Assembly (NCBI RefSeq): GCF_000337455.1
Contig: NZ_AOIU01000036.1
Span: forward strand, 62,001 to 126,000
Direction of reading: 5' to 3'
DNA from: Halosimplex carlsbadense 2-9-1
GTDB lineage: Archaea > Halobacteriota > Halobacteria > Halobacteriales > Haloarculaceae
DNA length: 64,000 nt
Both the position numbers and the translations under genes were made by a program. How positions within the stretch are numbered: the stretch's first letter is position 1; every line of letters begins with the position of its first letter. Shown here in pieces: positions 43,070 to 52,460 of this stretch. The notes beneath the pieces were generated by a model. It was not told the DNA's origin. It worked only from the letters and a program-made list of their open reading frames with translations, and made no database searches.

Positions 43070-44053
43070 ATGTATCAGGACACGACAATCGGCGTCGTCG
43101 TGCCGGCGTACAACGAAGCGGGCTTCGTCGGCGACGTCATCGACTCGATCCCGGCGTTCGTCGACCGCATCTACCCCGTCGACGACGCCTCGACCGACGG
43201 GACCTGGGACGAGATCCGCGAGCACGCACAGCGACAGAACACGCCGACGCCGGCGCTCGTCGGTGACGGCGGGACCCAGCGACGGGTCGTCCCGATCCAG
43301 CACAGCGAGAACCGGGGGGTCGGCGGCGCCATCAAGACCGGCTACCAGCGCGCGGTGGCCGACGGCGTCGAGGTCGTCACCGTCATGGGCGGCGACGGCC
43401 AGATGGACCCCGACGTCATCGAGCGCATCATCGACCCGGTCGTCGACGGTCGAGCCGACTACGCCAAGGGCAACCGCCTCCTCACCGACGACCACCACGA
43501 CTCGATGCCGGCCTTCCGTTACGTCGGCAACGTCATGCTCACGTACCTCACGCGCATCGCCAGCGGCTACTGGGGGATCGGCGACCCCCAGAACGGCTAC
43601 ACCGCCATCTCGACCGACGCCATCGAGGCCGCGGACCTCGACCAGATGTACGAGTTCTACGGGTACTGCAACGACCTGCTCGTCCGACTGAACGTCGCCG
43701 ACATGCGCGTCGTCGACGTCCCGACGCCCGCCGTCTACGGCGACGAGGAGAGCCACATCGACTACTCGACGTACATCCCCCGGGTCTCCGCGATGTTGCT
43801 CGGCAACTTCCTGTGGCGCCTGCGCGCCAAGTACGTCGCCGACCGCCCCCACCCGGTCGCCCTGTGTTACCTGCTCGGCGCCGGCGGCCTCGCGACCGGG
43901 GTCGGCGCCGGTCTGCTCCCGTTGCTGACCGGGACAGCTGGCCCCACCGCCGCCGCCATCGGGTTCGGCCTGTGCTTTCTCGTCCTCGCAATGATTCTGG
44001 ACAAGCGTTCGAACGACCACCTCACGAACGTCATCTCGGCGACACCCAGTTGA
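43070..44053 (+). CDS. Family 2 glycosyltransferase with two C-terminal membrane helices
   Basis: A 327-aa inverting GT-A enzyme resembling dolichyl-phosphate sugar synthases: VVVPAYNEAGFVGDVIDSIP, DDASTDGTWDE (first Asp pair), NRGVGGAIKTGYQ, and MGGDGQMDPD (DxD equivalent). Two hydrophobic helices at about 262-285 and 290-310 anchor it in the membrane. It likely loads a sugar from a nucleotide donor onto dolichyl phosphate or the growing lipid-linked glycan. The start ATG 43070 follows its own ATAACAA box. Confidence 0.92.
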   Translation: MYQDTTIGVVVPAYNEAGFVGDVIDSIPAFVDRIYPVDDASTDGTWDEIREHAQRQNTPTPALVGDGGTQRRVVPIQHSENRGVGGAIKTGYQRAVADGVEVVTVMGGDGQMDPDVIERIIDPVVDGRADYAKGNRLLTDDHHDSMPAFRYVGNVMLTYLTRIASGYWGIGDPQNGYTAISTDAIEAADLDQMYEFYGYCNDLLVRLNVADMRVVDVPTPAVYGDEESHIDYSTYIPRVSAMLLGNFLWRLRAKYVADRPHPVALCYLLGAGGLATGVGAGLLPLLTGTAGPTAAAIGFGLCFLVLAMILDKRSNDHLTNVISATPS

Positions 44054-44342
44054 GTTTTACCCGAGTTACTCCGAGGTAAGAGGGTCCTACGCCGCCCCAC
44101 GACACCGTTCGAGCGCGTCTGAACCGCTCGGTTCCGGACGCGCCCATCGGTTCGAGCGAGCAATGGTATCGACTACCACTGTACGTATCCGGTAACCGTC
44201 TCGATAGCACCACGCAACCGTCTATCGGACAAGTCATTTCATACGGACAGTAGCGTTATACGAGTAGGTGGGCACTACCGGAAACGTGACCCCGAGTCGT
44301 GGCGGGCTGCGGCCGCCGCGCGGGACGAGCCACGGAGCAAGT

Positions 44343-44615
44343 ATGACCGAAGACAACGAGAACGCCGACGTGTGGACGGACGGACAGACAAAGTCGCGGG
44401 GGCAACAGACCCTCCCGGCGGACTGGCGCGACCAGCCCGTCGACCCCGACTTAGAAGAGAACCTCGGCTACGAGCTGATCGCGTGGGAGAAGATCAACGT
44501 CGTCGACGACCCGGACCAGGTCATCTTCCTGCCGGACTCCGAAGAGCAGTTGCGGGACGACGCCTTCATCGTCTCCGGCGAGAGCGCGGTGTGTGACCTG
44601 GCCGACAAGCGATGA
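44343..44615 (+). CDS. Conserved haloarchaeal 90-aa protein, unknown function
   Basis: A 90-aa acidic soluble protein. The block ELIAWEKINVVDDPDQVIFL, then PDSEEQLRDDAFIV and SGESAVCDLADKR looks conserved in haloarchaeal hypothetical proteins I have seen, but I cannot name a function. ATG 44343 is chosen because the 25 residues upstream are Gly/Arg-rich and unlike the rest. It is convergent with glmS, 57 bp apart. Confidence 0.75.
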   Translation: MTEDNENADVWTDGQTKSRGQQTLPADWRDQPVDPDLEENLGYELIAWEKINVVDDPDQVIFLPDSEEQLRDDAFIVSGESAVCDLADKR

Positions 44616-44672
44616 GCCGACGGGCGACGATGGCTCGCGGATTCGGTCACGAGCGCGACGAGTAGCGGCGGG

Positions 44673-46481
44673 TCACTCCACCGTGACGCTCTTGGCCAGG
44701 TTGCGCGGTTTGTCGACGGGTCGGTCCAGCAGCGTCGCGGTGTGATAGGACAGCAGCTGGAGCTGGACGTTCGCCAGGACGCCGACGAGCTCGGGATGGG
44801 TTTCCGGCACCCACAGCACGTCGTCGGCGACCGCGGCGACGTCTCTCTCCGAGCGCGGGGCGACCGCCACGACCGGCGCTCCCCGCGCGCTCACTTCCTC
44901 GATACTCCCGACGAGCTTCTCGGTGTGCTGGCCCGTGCAGATGGCGAACACCGGGGTCGAGGGCGTCACGAGCGCGAGCGGCCCGTGTTTGAGTTCGCCG
45001 GCGGGGAACCCCTCGGCGTGCTCGTAGGAGATCTCCTTGAGCTTGAGCGCCCCCTCCAGCGCGACGGGGTGGCCCGTCCCGCGACCGATGAAGAAGTAGG
45101 CGTCGCTGTCGTCGTAGCGGGTCGCCAGCGCGCTCGCGGAGGAGTCGGCCAGGATGGTCTCGACGGCGTCGGGCACGTCGTCGAGCGCGGCCGGTAGCCC
45201 CGCGGGAGTCGATCCCGACCCGCCCACCTCCCGGGCGATCCGCTCGGCGAGCAGGCCCAGCGTCGCCACCTGCGAGGAGAACGTCTTCGTCGCGGCGACG
45301 CCGATCTCCGGCCCGGCCCGGATCAGGACGGTGTCGTCGCACTCGCGGGCGGCCGTCGACCCGACGACGTTCGTCACCGCCAGCGTCCCCAGCCCCTCCG
45401 CGGCGCCTCGACGGAGCGCCGCGAGCGTGTCCGCGGTCTCGCCGCTCTGGGTCACCCCCACGAGGACCGTCCCGTCCTCGGTCGGCGGCGCCGTCACCGC
45501 GTACTCGCTGGCGAGGTACGCGCGGGCCGGGACGCCCCGGTCGCGCAGCAGTTGCGCGCCGTACAGCGCCGCGTGGTAGGAGGTCCCGCAGGCGACGAAG
45601 TGGACCCGCTCCACGTCGGCGAAGGCGCCGGGAGACAGCGACTCGAAGGCGACCTCGTCGCCGTCGGCCCGACCGCGCACGGCCTGGGCGATCGCCGTCG
45701 GCTGTTCGTCGATCTCCTTGCGCATGTAGTGGTCGAAGGCCCCTTTCTCCACGTCCTCCGAGGTCCAGTCCACCGTCTCGACGCTCCGCTCGACGGGCGT
45801 GCCGTCGATGTCAGTGATGTCGTATCCCTCGGGCGTGACCCGGACCACGTCGCTGTCTTCGAGATACACCACGTCGTCGGTGAACTCCAGAAACGCCGGC
45901 ACGTCGCTCGCGAGGTAGTACGAGTCGTCGCTGACGCCGAAGACGAGCGGCGACCCCTGGCGGGCGGCGTAGACGGCCTCCTCGTCCTCGTGGACCATGG
46001 CGACCGCGTAACTGCCCGAGAGGTCCCCGATCGCCCGCCTGAAGGCGCCCTCGACGCTCTCGCCCTCGTCGACGTACGCCTCGACGAGGTGCGGGACGAC
46101 TTCCGTGTCCGTGTCGCTGGAGAAGGTGTGTCCCATCTCGGAGAGGCGCTCGCGTAGCTCGCCGTGGTTCTCGATGATACCGTTGTGGACGACGGCGAGG
46201 TCACCGTAACAGTCCGTGTGGGGGTGGGCGTTGGCGTTCGTCGGCGGGCCGTGCGTGCTCCAGCGAGTGTGTCCCAGCCCGACCCGTCCGGCCATCGAGC
46301 TCCGCGAGAGGAGGTCGGCGAGTTCGTCGACTTTCCCCTCGCGCTTGAGAACCTCGACGCCCCCGCCGTCGGCGACGGCGACGCCCGCCGAGTCGTACCC
46401 CCGGTACTCGAGGTTCTGGAGGCCGGTCAGCAGTGTCGACACCGCGTCGTCGGCGCCGACCGCAGCGGTGATGCCGCACAT
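44673..46481 (-). CDS. glmS: Glutamine-fructose-6-phosphate aminotransferase (isomerizing) GlmS
   Basis: A 602-aa enzyme making glucosamine-6-phosphate, the entry to UDP-GlcNAc. MCGITAAVG supplies the catalytic Cys2, and GLGHTRWSTHGPPTNANAHP is the glutaminase signature. Two SIS domains follow (CGTSYHAALYGAQLL, VTQSGETADTLAALR, GRGTGHPVALEGALKLKEIS), ending LAKSVTVE. The ATG at 46481 puts Cys at position 2, so upstream MAL is rejected. An ATAACAA box about 104 nt upstream matches those of the glycan genes, consistent with co-regulation of precursor supply. Confidence 0.96.
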   Translation of the reverse strand: MCGITAAVGADDAVSTLLTGLQNLEYRGYDSAGVAVADGGGVEVLKREGKVDELADLLSRSSMAGRVGLGHTRWSTHGPPTNANAHPHTDCYGDLAVVHNGIIENHGELRERLSEMGHTFSSDTDTEVVPHLVEAYVDEGESVEGAFRRAIGDLSGSYAVAMVHEDEEAVYAARQGSPLVFGVSDDSYYLASDVPAFLEFTDDVVYLEDSDVVRVTPEGYDITDIDGTPVERSVETVDWTSEDVEKGAFDHYMRKEIDEQPTAIAQAVRGRADGDEVAFESLSPGAFADVERVHFVACGTSYHAALYGAQLLRDRGVPARAYLASEYAVTAPPTEDGTVLVGVTQSGETADTLAALRRGAAEGLGTLAVTNVVGSTAARECDDTVLIRAGPEIGVAATKTFSSQVATLGLLAERIAREVGGSGSTPAGLPAALDDVPDAVETILADSSASALATRYDDSDAYFFIGRGTGHPVALEGALKLKEISYEHAEGFPAGELKHGPLALVTPSTPVFAICTGQHTEKLVGSIEEVSARGAPVVAVAPRSERDVAAVADDVLWVPETHPELVGVLANVQLQLLSYHTATLLDRPVDKPRNLAKSVTVE

Positions 46482-46584
46482 CAGCGCCACCTCCGGCCGG
46501 CTCGCACCGCTCCGCCGGTCTCGGTCCGATCGGTTCGTGCGACAGGCGACTCTGTCATGCGTTCGCCTAGCCGAGAACGTGACA

Positions 46585-46591
46585 TTGTTAT
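46585..46591 (-). promoter_or_regulatory. ATAACAA box upstream of glmS
   Basis: On the minus strand TATACATAACAATGTCAC, about 104 nt before the glmS ATG, which implies a leader of roughly 75 nt if used. I see no riboswitch or glmS-ribozyme-like fold in the leader. Confidence 0.5.
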
Positions 46592-46661
46592 GTATAGACT
46601 TGGCGGGACGAGCGCGGGGTAGGGGTTCGATACGCGCGACGGCCGTCCGCGCCGAACCCGA

Positions 46662-47216
46662 CTACGGCTCGACGACGAGCTGGCGCTCCTCGCAGAAGTG
46701 GTCCAGCGCGTCGGCGAAGTCCGCGACCGCGTACTTTCGCCCGTCGATGCGGCAGGGGAACACGCCGGCGAGCGCGTCGTCGCAGTAGAGCGCGGCGGTC
46801 ACGCGCGGCGGGACGAGCGCCCGCGCCGTCTCCTCGGCCATCGCCGAGTCGAGCTCCCTGGTCTCGAAGAAGGGGCTCGCGGTGGCGTCGTAGTCCCCGC
46901 CCCACTCGTCGAGTTCGGCGATGCGCTCCAGAAGCTCGCTCTCGGTATCGGTCCCCGAACAGGTCTCGCAGAGACAGAGCCGGCTCCCGGTGACCGTCAC
47001 GGAGACGGCGTCGAGCGAGGACTCGTCGGCCAGCTCGTCGAGTCGAGCGATCAGCGCCTCTTGGCTCGACTTGGCGCCCAGCGGCGGCAACATCGAGCGG
47101 ACGAACACTTCGACGCGTCGTTCGTCGGCCGACTCGAAGCGGTCGGCGGTCGCGTCCATCCACGCCCGGAACGCCGGGCGGTCGGTCGTCTCCGAGTGCG
47201 AGCGGTCTCGTGTCAC
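46662..47216 (-). CDS. Conserved haloarchaeal protein with CxCxxC motif, unknown function
   Basis: A 184-aa soluble protein from the GTG at 47216. ERRVEVFVRSMLPPLGAKSS, SRLCLCETCSGTDTES, SPFFETREL, PPRVTAALYCDDALAGVFPC are blocks shared, as I recall, with a family of haloarchaeal hypotheticals sometimes labelled HTH-domain proteins. The CLCETC could bind a metal. The much longer upstream open frame is Arg/Gly-rich shadow. It stands alone between glmS and DUF502. Confidence 0.75.
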   Translation of the reverse strand: MTRDRSHSETTDRPAFRAWMDATADRFESADERRVEVFVRSMLPPLGAKSSQEALIARLDELADESSLDAVSVTVTGSRLCLCETCSGTDTESELLERIAELDEWGGDYDATASPFFETRELDSAMAEETARALVPPRVTAALYCDDALAGVFPCRIDGRKYAVADFADALDHFCEERQLVVEP

Positions 47217-47594
47217 GGTTGGGTCGGACAAGCCCCGGGACGCTCTTGAACGTCCCACACCGTTTACCCCGCGAGCGGCGAGTAGGGACCTTGAACGGCG
47301 AGGTAACGACCTCTGGAACGGCTCGGCCGACGCTCCGTTTCGCCCGTTCGAACCGTTCCGGCTCGAACCCGGACCGCTCGGATCAGGGTCGCCCATACGG
47401 CCGGACGAGCCCGACCCGGCCTCGGGCACGAGGCCCCTCGTCCGAGTCCGACGACCCCGGCTTCGGATCCGTCGATCCGGGCACTGAACCCGTCGATCGC
47501 GACGGACCACCGCCCGGTATCGATCGCGTACCCGCCGGTAACCGACTCCTTCCGGGGCCCCCAGCTTTTTCCTCGCCGCGACCGACCCCGAGGT
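47217..47594. other. 378-bp divergent intergenic region
   Basis: Holds the promoters of the CxCxxC gene (minus) and the DUF502 gene (plus). Repeated short words (GAACCGTTC/CGGCTCGAACC, GGATCCGTCGATCCG) are present at 47350-47480 without clear periodicity. No gene seen. Confidence 0.4.
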
Positions 47595-48260
47595 ATGGCA
47601 CTGACCGGCCGACTCAAGGAGAGCTTCGTGGCGGGACTCATTCTCGTCGCCCCGCTCGCGGTCACCCTCTACATCTTCCGGATCCTGGTCTCCTTTTCCC
47701 TGCAGTTCATCGACCCGCTCGTCGCCGAGCTCGGGCTGATCGAGACCGCCGCGAACGTCGAACTCGCCGCGCAGATACTCGCAGTCGTCCTCATCGTCGC
47801 GGTCGTCACCGGCCTCGGCCTCCTCGCCCAGTGGTCGATCGGGAGACACCTGTTCGGGAACCTCGGGCGGACGATCAACATCGTCCCGCTCGTCAGCACC
47901 ATCTACGGCGGCGTCCGGCAGGTGGCGACCTCCCTGGTCGACACCGGGTCGCAGTTCGAGCGGACGGTCCTGGTCGAGTACCCCCGCGAGGACATCTACT
48001 CGATCGGCTTCGTCACCGGCGAGGGTACGGCCAGCTTCGACGAGACCACCGGCGACCGGGCCCACTCCGTGTTCCTCCCCAACAGCCCCAATCCGACCGC
48101 CGGCCGACTCGTGATGGTCCCCGAGTCGGAGATCCACGAGACCGACATGAGCGTCCGTGAGGGGATGCGGATGATCGTCACCACCGGCATGGGGAGCGAG
48201 GCCGAAGGGGCCGACGCCTACGACGGCTACGCCGTGCCCGAGCCCGAACGGGCCGACTGA
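47595..48260 (+). CDS. DUF502 family membrane protein
   Basis: A 221-aa protein with two N-terminal helices (about 12-36 and 58-80) and a soluble C-terminal beta domain. LKESFVAGLILVAPLAVTLY, IPLVSTIY-like NIVPLVSTIYGGVRQV, VFLPNSPNPTAGRLVMVP are the DUF502 signatures. The function of DUF502 is not established. A CTTTTTCC-like box precedes the ATG by about 25 nt. Confidence 0.93.
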   Translation: MALTGRLKESFVAGLILVAPLAVTLYIFRILVSFSLQFIDPLVAELGLIETAANVELAAQILAVVLIVAVVTGLGLLAQWSIGRHLFGNLGRTINIVPLVSTIYGGVRQVATSLVDTGSQFERTVLVEYPREDIYSIGFVTGEGTASFDETTGDRAHSVFLPNSPNPTAGRLVMVPESEIHETDMSVREGMRMIVTTGMGSEAEGADAYDGYAVPEPERAD

Positions 48261-48284
48261 CTCGGAGTATCCGTCGACGGGCCG

Positions 48285-48854
48285 TCACTCCGGAAGCACG
48301 TCCCCCAGCGACGCGCCGACGCCCATCACCACCGCGGTCACGAGACACTGCGCCGCGGCGACCTCGGGCTGGCTCCAGTCGACCCGCCGCCACAGCGTCA
48401 TGAGTCCGACGGCCATCCCCCCGGAGATGGCGAGGATACCGACCAGTCGCCGCGGGACGACGCCGGCGATCAGGTCGGCCTCGACCGCGCCGAACTGGGC
48501 GGCGTGAAGGACGCCGAGGACGACGACGAATCCGAACGCGCCCGTGAGCGCGACGGCGACCGGTGAGTGGGCTATCGCCTCTCCGATCTCCTGGGTGCCG
48601 CCTTCGACGATCATCGGGATGCCGAAGAGGAACGCGCCGACGACCGCCTCGCCTGCGTCCCGCAGGTCGAAGGCGTCGCGGATGCGGCCGACGACGCGCG
48701 GCCTGTTCGCCCGGCGAGCGGTGCGCATCGTCTCGCGGACCTGCTCGCGCTCCTCGGGCCGGTCGACCAGTTCCTCCAGCGCCTCCAGGTCGTCCAGCAC
48801 GTCGTCGATGTCCGGCTCCGGTTCGTCGCCGGGGCGCCCGTCCCGCTCGGTCAT
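48285..48854 (-). CDS. DUF2391 family membrane protein
   Basis: A 189-aa protein with an acidic coiled N-terminus (DIDDVLDDLEALEELVDRPE) and about four C-terminal membrane helices (from residue 75). FDLRDAGEAVVGAFLFGIP is the conserved entry to the first helix of DUF2391 (TIGR02587-like) proteins. The ATG at 48854 (MTERDG) is preferred to 48881. Convergent with DUF502. Function unknown. Confidence 0.87.
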   Translation of the reverse strand: MTERDGRPGDEPEPDIDDVLDDLEALEELVDRPEEREQVRETMRTARRANRPRVVGRIRDAFDLRDAGEAVVGAFLFGIPMIVEGGTQEIGEAIAHSPVAVALTGAFGFVVVLGVLHAAQFGAVEADLIAGVVPRRLVGILAISGGMAVGLMTLWRRVDWSQPEVAAAQCLVTAVVMGVGASLGDVLPE

Positions 48855-48939
48855 GTGCCCGTCATCGGCGGACCGCGGCAAAAACGTGTGGCCGCCGCTG
48901 GCGAGTCGTGGCGACGGCGAGAGAAACCGACCGCCGCGA

Positions 48940-49224
48940 CTACGCGGCGGCCTCGAAGGCGTCAGTGAAGTCGTTGGACTTCTCGATGACCCGCTCGGCG
49001 CCGGCCTCCAGCGCGTCGAGCGCGTCGGTCTGCTCGTCGGTCTTGAGCGTCAGCACGGGGTCGGTCTGGCCCCCGGACTGCTCGGGGTTCACGTCGTAGG
49101 TCGCCGCGGTGATCCCCTCGGTCTCAAGCAGCGCGCCCTTCAGCACGTTCATGAACGTGTGACTCTCGCCGGCGATCTCGATAGAGATCATCGTCGGCTC
49201 TTTCTCGATGACCCGCAGTTCCAT
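48940..49224 (-). CDS. rpoL: DNA-directed RNA polymerase subunit L
   Basis: A 94-aa Rpo11 homolog. [40 protein letters not shown] and [10 protein letters not shown] give the alpha-like dimerisation fold that pairs with RpoD (Rpo3) to nucleate RNA polymerase assembly. Length and start are as in other haloarchaea. It is monocistronic-looking, with an upstream gap of about 95 bp. Confidence 0.95.
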   Translation of the reverse strand: MELRVIEKEPTMISIEIAGESHTFMNVLKGALLETEGITAATYDVNPEQSGGQTDPVLTLKTDEQTDALDALEAGAERVIEKSNDFTDAFEAAA

Positions 49225-49319
49225 ACGCGTATCCAGCCCCCTCGCGCGCATGAAACTTACGTTCCGGCCGCCCGAGCGTCCCGTCACCACGGGCCGGCGA
49301 CGACCGCCGGCGAGCGCGC

Positions 49320-49643
49320 TTATACGACCGCGTACACCATCAGCAGGCCGAAATACAGCAACACCAGCAGCGCCAGCGCCTTCAGACGGAACCGCTGTAA
49401 CTGGCCGGACTCGGCCTCGTAGGCGTCCTCGTAGGCCGCCCGCTGGTCGTCGGTGAGCGTCGACTCGTGAGCGCGCCCGCGGTGGAGCGCGAGCAGTCCC
49501 GCGGACTCGAACGGCCGTCCGCAGTACTCGCACTCGGCGACAGGCGCGTCCGGCGGCACGTCGTAGGCGGTGTCGTCGTCGGTACCGGTCGGTCCCCGGG
49601 AGGGGGTACTCGGACCCGTGGGGTCTGTCTGTGTCTCGGTCAT
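49320..49643 (-). CDS. C2H2 zinc-finger protein with C-terminal membrane helix
   Basis: A 107-aa protein. A Thr/Pro/Asp-rich N-terminus precedes a single classical zinc finger [20 protein letters not shown] then AH (C-x2-C-x12-H-x4-H, about residues 38-59), and a membrane helix near the C-terminus (about 87-104). The ATG overlaps the stop of the polytopic membrane protein gene (ATGA), so the two are co-translated. I recall similar proteins next to cox genes in haloarchaea; a role in oxidase biogenesis is a guess. Confidence 0.85.
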   Translation of the reverse strand: MTETQTDPTGPSTPSRGPTGTDDDTAYDVPPDAPVAECEYCGRPFESAGLLALHRGRAHESTLTDDQRAAYEDAYEAESGQLQRFRLKALALLVLLYFGLLMVYAVV

Positions 49644-51037
49644 TGGAGGTAGGGGAGGGGCACGTCCGGTCGGGTGACGATCCAGAGGCTCGCCATCGTG
49701 TAAAATATCATGACGGCGATGAAGGGGTACTGGCTGCGGATGGCCTGCAGGCGCCCCGGGAACATATCGAAGGCGGTGACGTGGGCGGCGAGGATGGCCA
49801 GGAGGTGTCCGCCGAGGACGCCGGCGATGGCGACGCCGCCGAACCAGCCCGGGACGACGATCAGCCCCGGGTTCACCGTCGCCATCGGCGCGGTCACCGC
49901 GGCGACCAGCGCCGGGACGAGCGAGAGGAAGTACCCGAGGAAGTGCGCGACGTGGTAGCCGGCGGCGATGGCCAAAAGCGGCGGCGCGAACCGTCGTGCG
50001 AGCGTCCCGCTGGCGACGTAGGTCGGCGCCGTCCGGCGGGCGAGCCGCGAGGCCAGCAGGTAGACGCCGAGGAAGAGAGCGAAGCCGACGACCATCGCGC
50101 TCGGGTACAACAGTGGGATCGGAAAGCCGAGGTTCACCAGCGACCGGGCGAGACCTCGCCAGGCCGGCGTCGCGACGAAGCCGTCGAAGGTGGTCACCCA
50201 GAGGATCGCGACGACGAACGCCGCCTCGTCGACGCCGTCGAGGCGGTCGGCGGTGAGTCCCGTTCCGGGGAATCGCAGCGAGAGCGACCCGTCGTCGTCG
50301 CGACCGACCGGCGCGACGGCGCCGTAGTAGCGAAACACCCGCGAGACGGGGTCGGCCTCGCGGAACCACGTCCCGGTCCCGTAGACGACGGCACCGGCCA
50401 GCGTCACGACGGAGTAGGCCACGACCGTGACCGCGAGGATCCGTGGTTCGTCCGCCAGCGGGCTCACGACCTCGATCCAGACGAGCGCGAGCAGGCCCGC
50501 GACGCTCGGCCAGGCGCCGAGCGTCCAGCGGTACTCCCGACCGAGGTCCGGCAGCGCCTCGGCGATCGCCCGCCAGGGGTTGACCGCCGGCCACGAGTTG
50601 CCGACGAGATAGGTGCTCATCGCGAACCCGGCCCACCAGCCGCCCCAGACGATCACGACGGCCGGGTTCGAGAGCGGGTCCGTCGGCCCGACGAACCCCG
50701 TGACGACGATGCCGACGAGCGCAGCCACGCCGAGAGCGCCCGCGGCCCACCGGAGCGCGGTCGGGGCCGGGGGCGCGAACCGTCTCCGGGCGTCGACCAG
50801 CCAGTCCAGCGCCGACCGGTCGGTCGCGAACGTCGCCAGCAGGAACGAGGCGCCGACGACCGCGCCGCCGGTCCCCAGCATCAGCCACGTCGGCACGCTC
50901 AGCGACTCGCGAGCCGACCCCCCCAGCGAGCCGCCGTGGGCGAACACGGGTCGCGCGGCCGCGGTCGCAGCGAGCACGACCGCGGCCGCGGCCACCGCAC
51001 GGGCGGCCGCGACCGTTCGAGTCCGTCGTCTGTCCAT
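49640..51037 (-). CDS. Polytopic membrane protein next to cox, unknown function
   Basis: A 465-aa protein with an N-terminal signal/anchor (residues 10-33, ending FAHGGSLGG) and about ten further membrane helices. Conserved-looking parts are [46 protein letters not shown] and the late His-containing [18 protein letters not shown]. The last might bind a metal or haem. It diverges from coxC and overlaps the zinc-finger gene by 4 bp. I do not recognise a characterised family. Confidence 0.82.
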   Translation of the reverse strand: MDRRRTRTVAAARAVAAAAVVLAATAAARPVFAHGGSLGGSARESLSVPTWLMLGTGGAVVGASFLLATFATDRSALDWLVDARRRFAPPAPTALRWAAGALGVAALVGIVVTGFVGPTDPLSNPAVVIVWGGWWAGFAMSTYLVGNSWPAVNPWRAIAEALPDLGREYRWTLGAWPSVAGLLALVWIEVVSPLADEPRILAVTVVAYSVVTLAGAVVYGTGTWFREADPVSRVFRYYGAVAPVGRDDDGSLSLRFPGTGLTADRLDGVDEAAFVVAILWVTTFDGFVATPAWRGLARSLVNLGFPIPLLYPSAMVVGFALFLGVYLLASRLARRTAPTYVASGTLARRFAPPLLAIAAGYHVAHFLGYFLSLVPALVAAVTAPMATVNPGLIVVPGWFGGVAIAGVLGGHLLAILAAHVTAFDMFPGRLQAIRSQYPFIAVMIFYTMASLWIVTRPDVPLPYLQ

Positions 51038-51277
51038 CTGCCGGAGTTTAGACCCCCCTCCCGGTCAAAGTATCGAAGCCCGACCGCACGGGAGTCGCCG
51101 TCCCCGGCGGTCCGCGGTCACCGCCTCGGCGATCCGCGGTCACTGCCTCGGCGATACGGCGCCACCGCCCGCAACGGCCCGCGAACGCCTTCGGAAAACC
51201 GCGGGAACGGACGGCTACCGACACCGGGTCCGGACGGTTTGGGAGGCTTTTTAGTGTTGCTGGCGCAAGTCCCGAGT

Positions 51278-52141
51278 ATGAGTCTCGCGGACGATACGTC
51301 AGAGGACCACGGGGACCACGGCGGGCATCACCTGCCGGCGGTCGAGGACTGGCCGCGCGGGTTCGGCGAGGCCAGCTGGTGGCCGTTCATCACCGCCGTC
51401 GGCGCGGCGGGCATCTACGTCGCCGCCGCCTTGTTCGTGCTCGGCCGAGGTCAGGAACCGCTCGTCGACCCGATGTACGGCCCGGTCGCGGTCGTCGCCA
51501 GCGTCGGCCTGTTCCTCGTCGGCCTCTACGGCTGGCTGTATCACGCGTTCGTCGTCAACTTCTGGGAAGGCGGCACGGACGAACACGGCAGCGGCACCCT
51601 CCGGCTGGCGATGATACTGTTCCTCGGGTCGGAGATCGCTACCTTCGGCGCCGGGTTCGTCTACTACTTCTTCATCCGCGCGGGGGCGTGGTCGACCGAG
51701 GGCTTCCCGGACTTGCTGGGCAGCCTCATCATCATCAACACGTCGATACTGATCGTCAGCAGCTTCACGCTGCACTTCGCACACACCGCGCTGCGGAAGA
51801 ACAACCGCACCCGCTTCCTGCAACTGCTCGGGCTGACCCTACTGCTGGGTGTCGTGTTCATCGGCGGTCAGATCTACGAGTACTACGAGTTCATCGTCCA
51901 CGAAGGGTTCACTCTCACCGGCGGCGCCTTCGGTTCCGCGTTCTACGGCCTGACCGGCCTCCACGGCCTCCACGTCAGCCTCGGCGCGGTCCTGCTGGGC
52001 ATCGTCTTCCTGCGCGGCCTCAAGGGCCAGTACTCCGCCGAGAAGCACACCTCCGTCAGCACCGCCTCGATGTACTGGCACTTCGTCGACGTGGTCTGGG
52101 TGTTCCTCGTCGTCGTCCTCTACGTCGGCGCCGAGATCTGA
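51278..52141 (+). CDS. coxC: Cytochrome c oxidase subunit III
   Basis: A 287-aa subunit of the haem-copper oxidase with seven helices. The His-rich N-terminus (EDHGDHGGHHLPAVEDWPRG), GWLYHAFVVNFWEGG, FLGSEIATFGAGFVYYFF, TLHFAHTALRKN, TGLHGLHVSLGA and MYWHFVDVVWVFLVVVLY are family signatures. The start ATG 51278 follows a CTTTTTAGTG TATA-like box by about 25 nt. Subunits I and II are not in the window; as in other haloarchaea they are apparently elsewhere. Confidence 0.95.
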   Translation: MSLADDTSEDHGDHGGHHLPAVEDWPRGFGEASWWPFITAVGAAGIYVAAALFVLGRGQEPLVDPMYGPVAVVASVGLFLVGLYGWLYHAFVVNFWEGGTDEHGSGTLRLAMILFLGSEIATFGAGFVYYFFIRAGAWSTEGFPDLLGSLIIINTSILIVSSFTLHFAHTALRKNNRTRFLQLLGLTLLLGVVFIGGQIYEYYEFIVHEGFTLTGGAFGSAFYGLTGLHGLHVSLGAVLLGIVFLRGLKGQYSAEKHTSVSTASMYWHFVDVVWVFLVVVLYVGAEI

Positions 52142-52178
52142 GCGGGAGTTTCAAGACCGCGTCTCTCTTTCTGCGAGT

Positions 52179-52421
52179 ATGGAACCGCTCGACGTCGAGG
52201 GACGCTTCGACGTACACGAGTACCGCCACGGCCTGAAACTGGTGAGTCAGGACCGGGCGACGATGCACCTCGAAAACCGTGAGGGGTTCGCCTGCCCGGC
52301 CTGCGGCGACGCGTTCGAGGACCTGTTCGTCTCCGAGAAGCGCGAGAACACCTTCGGGAGCCCCGGCGGCCCGTTCTGCGTCGTCCGCACCGACGACCAG
52401 GTGTTGCTCCTGACTCACTGA
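52179..52421 (+). CDS. DUF7385-like small protein (so-called flagella cluster protein)
   Basis: An 80-aa soluble protein: HEYRHGLKLVSQDRATMHLE, FACPACGDAFEDLFVSEKRE, PGGPFCVVRTDDQVLLLTH. It has a CPAC half-zinc-ribbon and a later single Cys. Haloarchaeal homologs are sometimes labelled flagella cluster protein; nothing here links it to archaella. It begins 38 bp after coxC with a TTTCAAG box before the ATG. Confidence 0.8.
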   Translation: MEPLDVEGRFDVHEYRHGLKLVSQDRATMHLENREGFACPACGDAFEDLFVSEKRENTFGSPGGPFCVVRTDDQVLLLTH

Positions 52422-52460
52422 CTGCACCGCACCCACTGCGGCGGCCCGCGTCTCGCTCGC

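Noticed and set aside
46482-46661. glmS leader considered as a ribozyme or riboswitch
   Set aside because: No pseudoknot-like or conserved riboswitch core is apparent, and such elements are not known to me upstream of haloarchaeal glmS.
49631-51277. Upstream extension of coxC by some 550 codons
   Set aside because: The extension is Arg/Asp-rich and antisense to the polytopic membrane protein; the oxidase fold begins at 51278 with a good promoter box.
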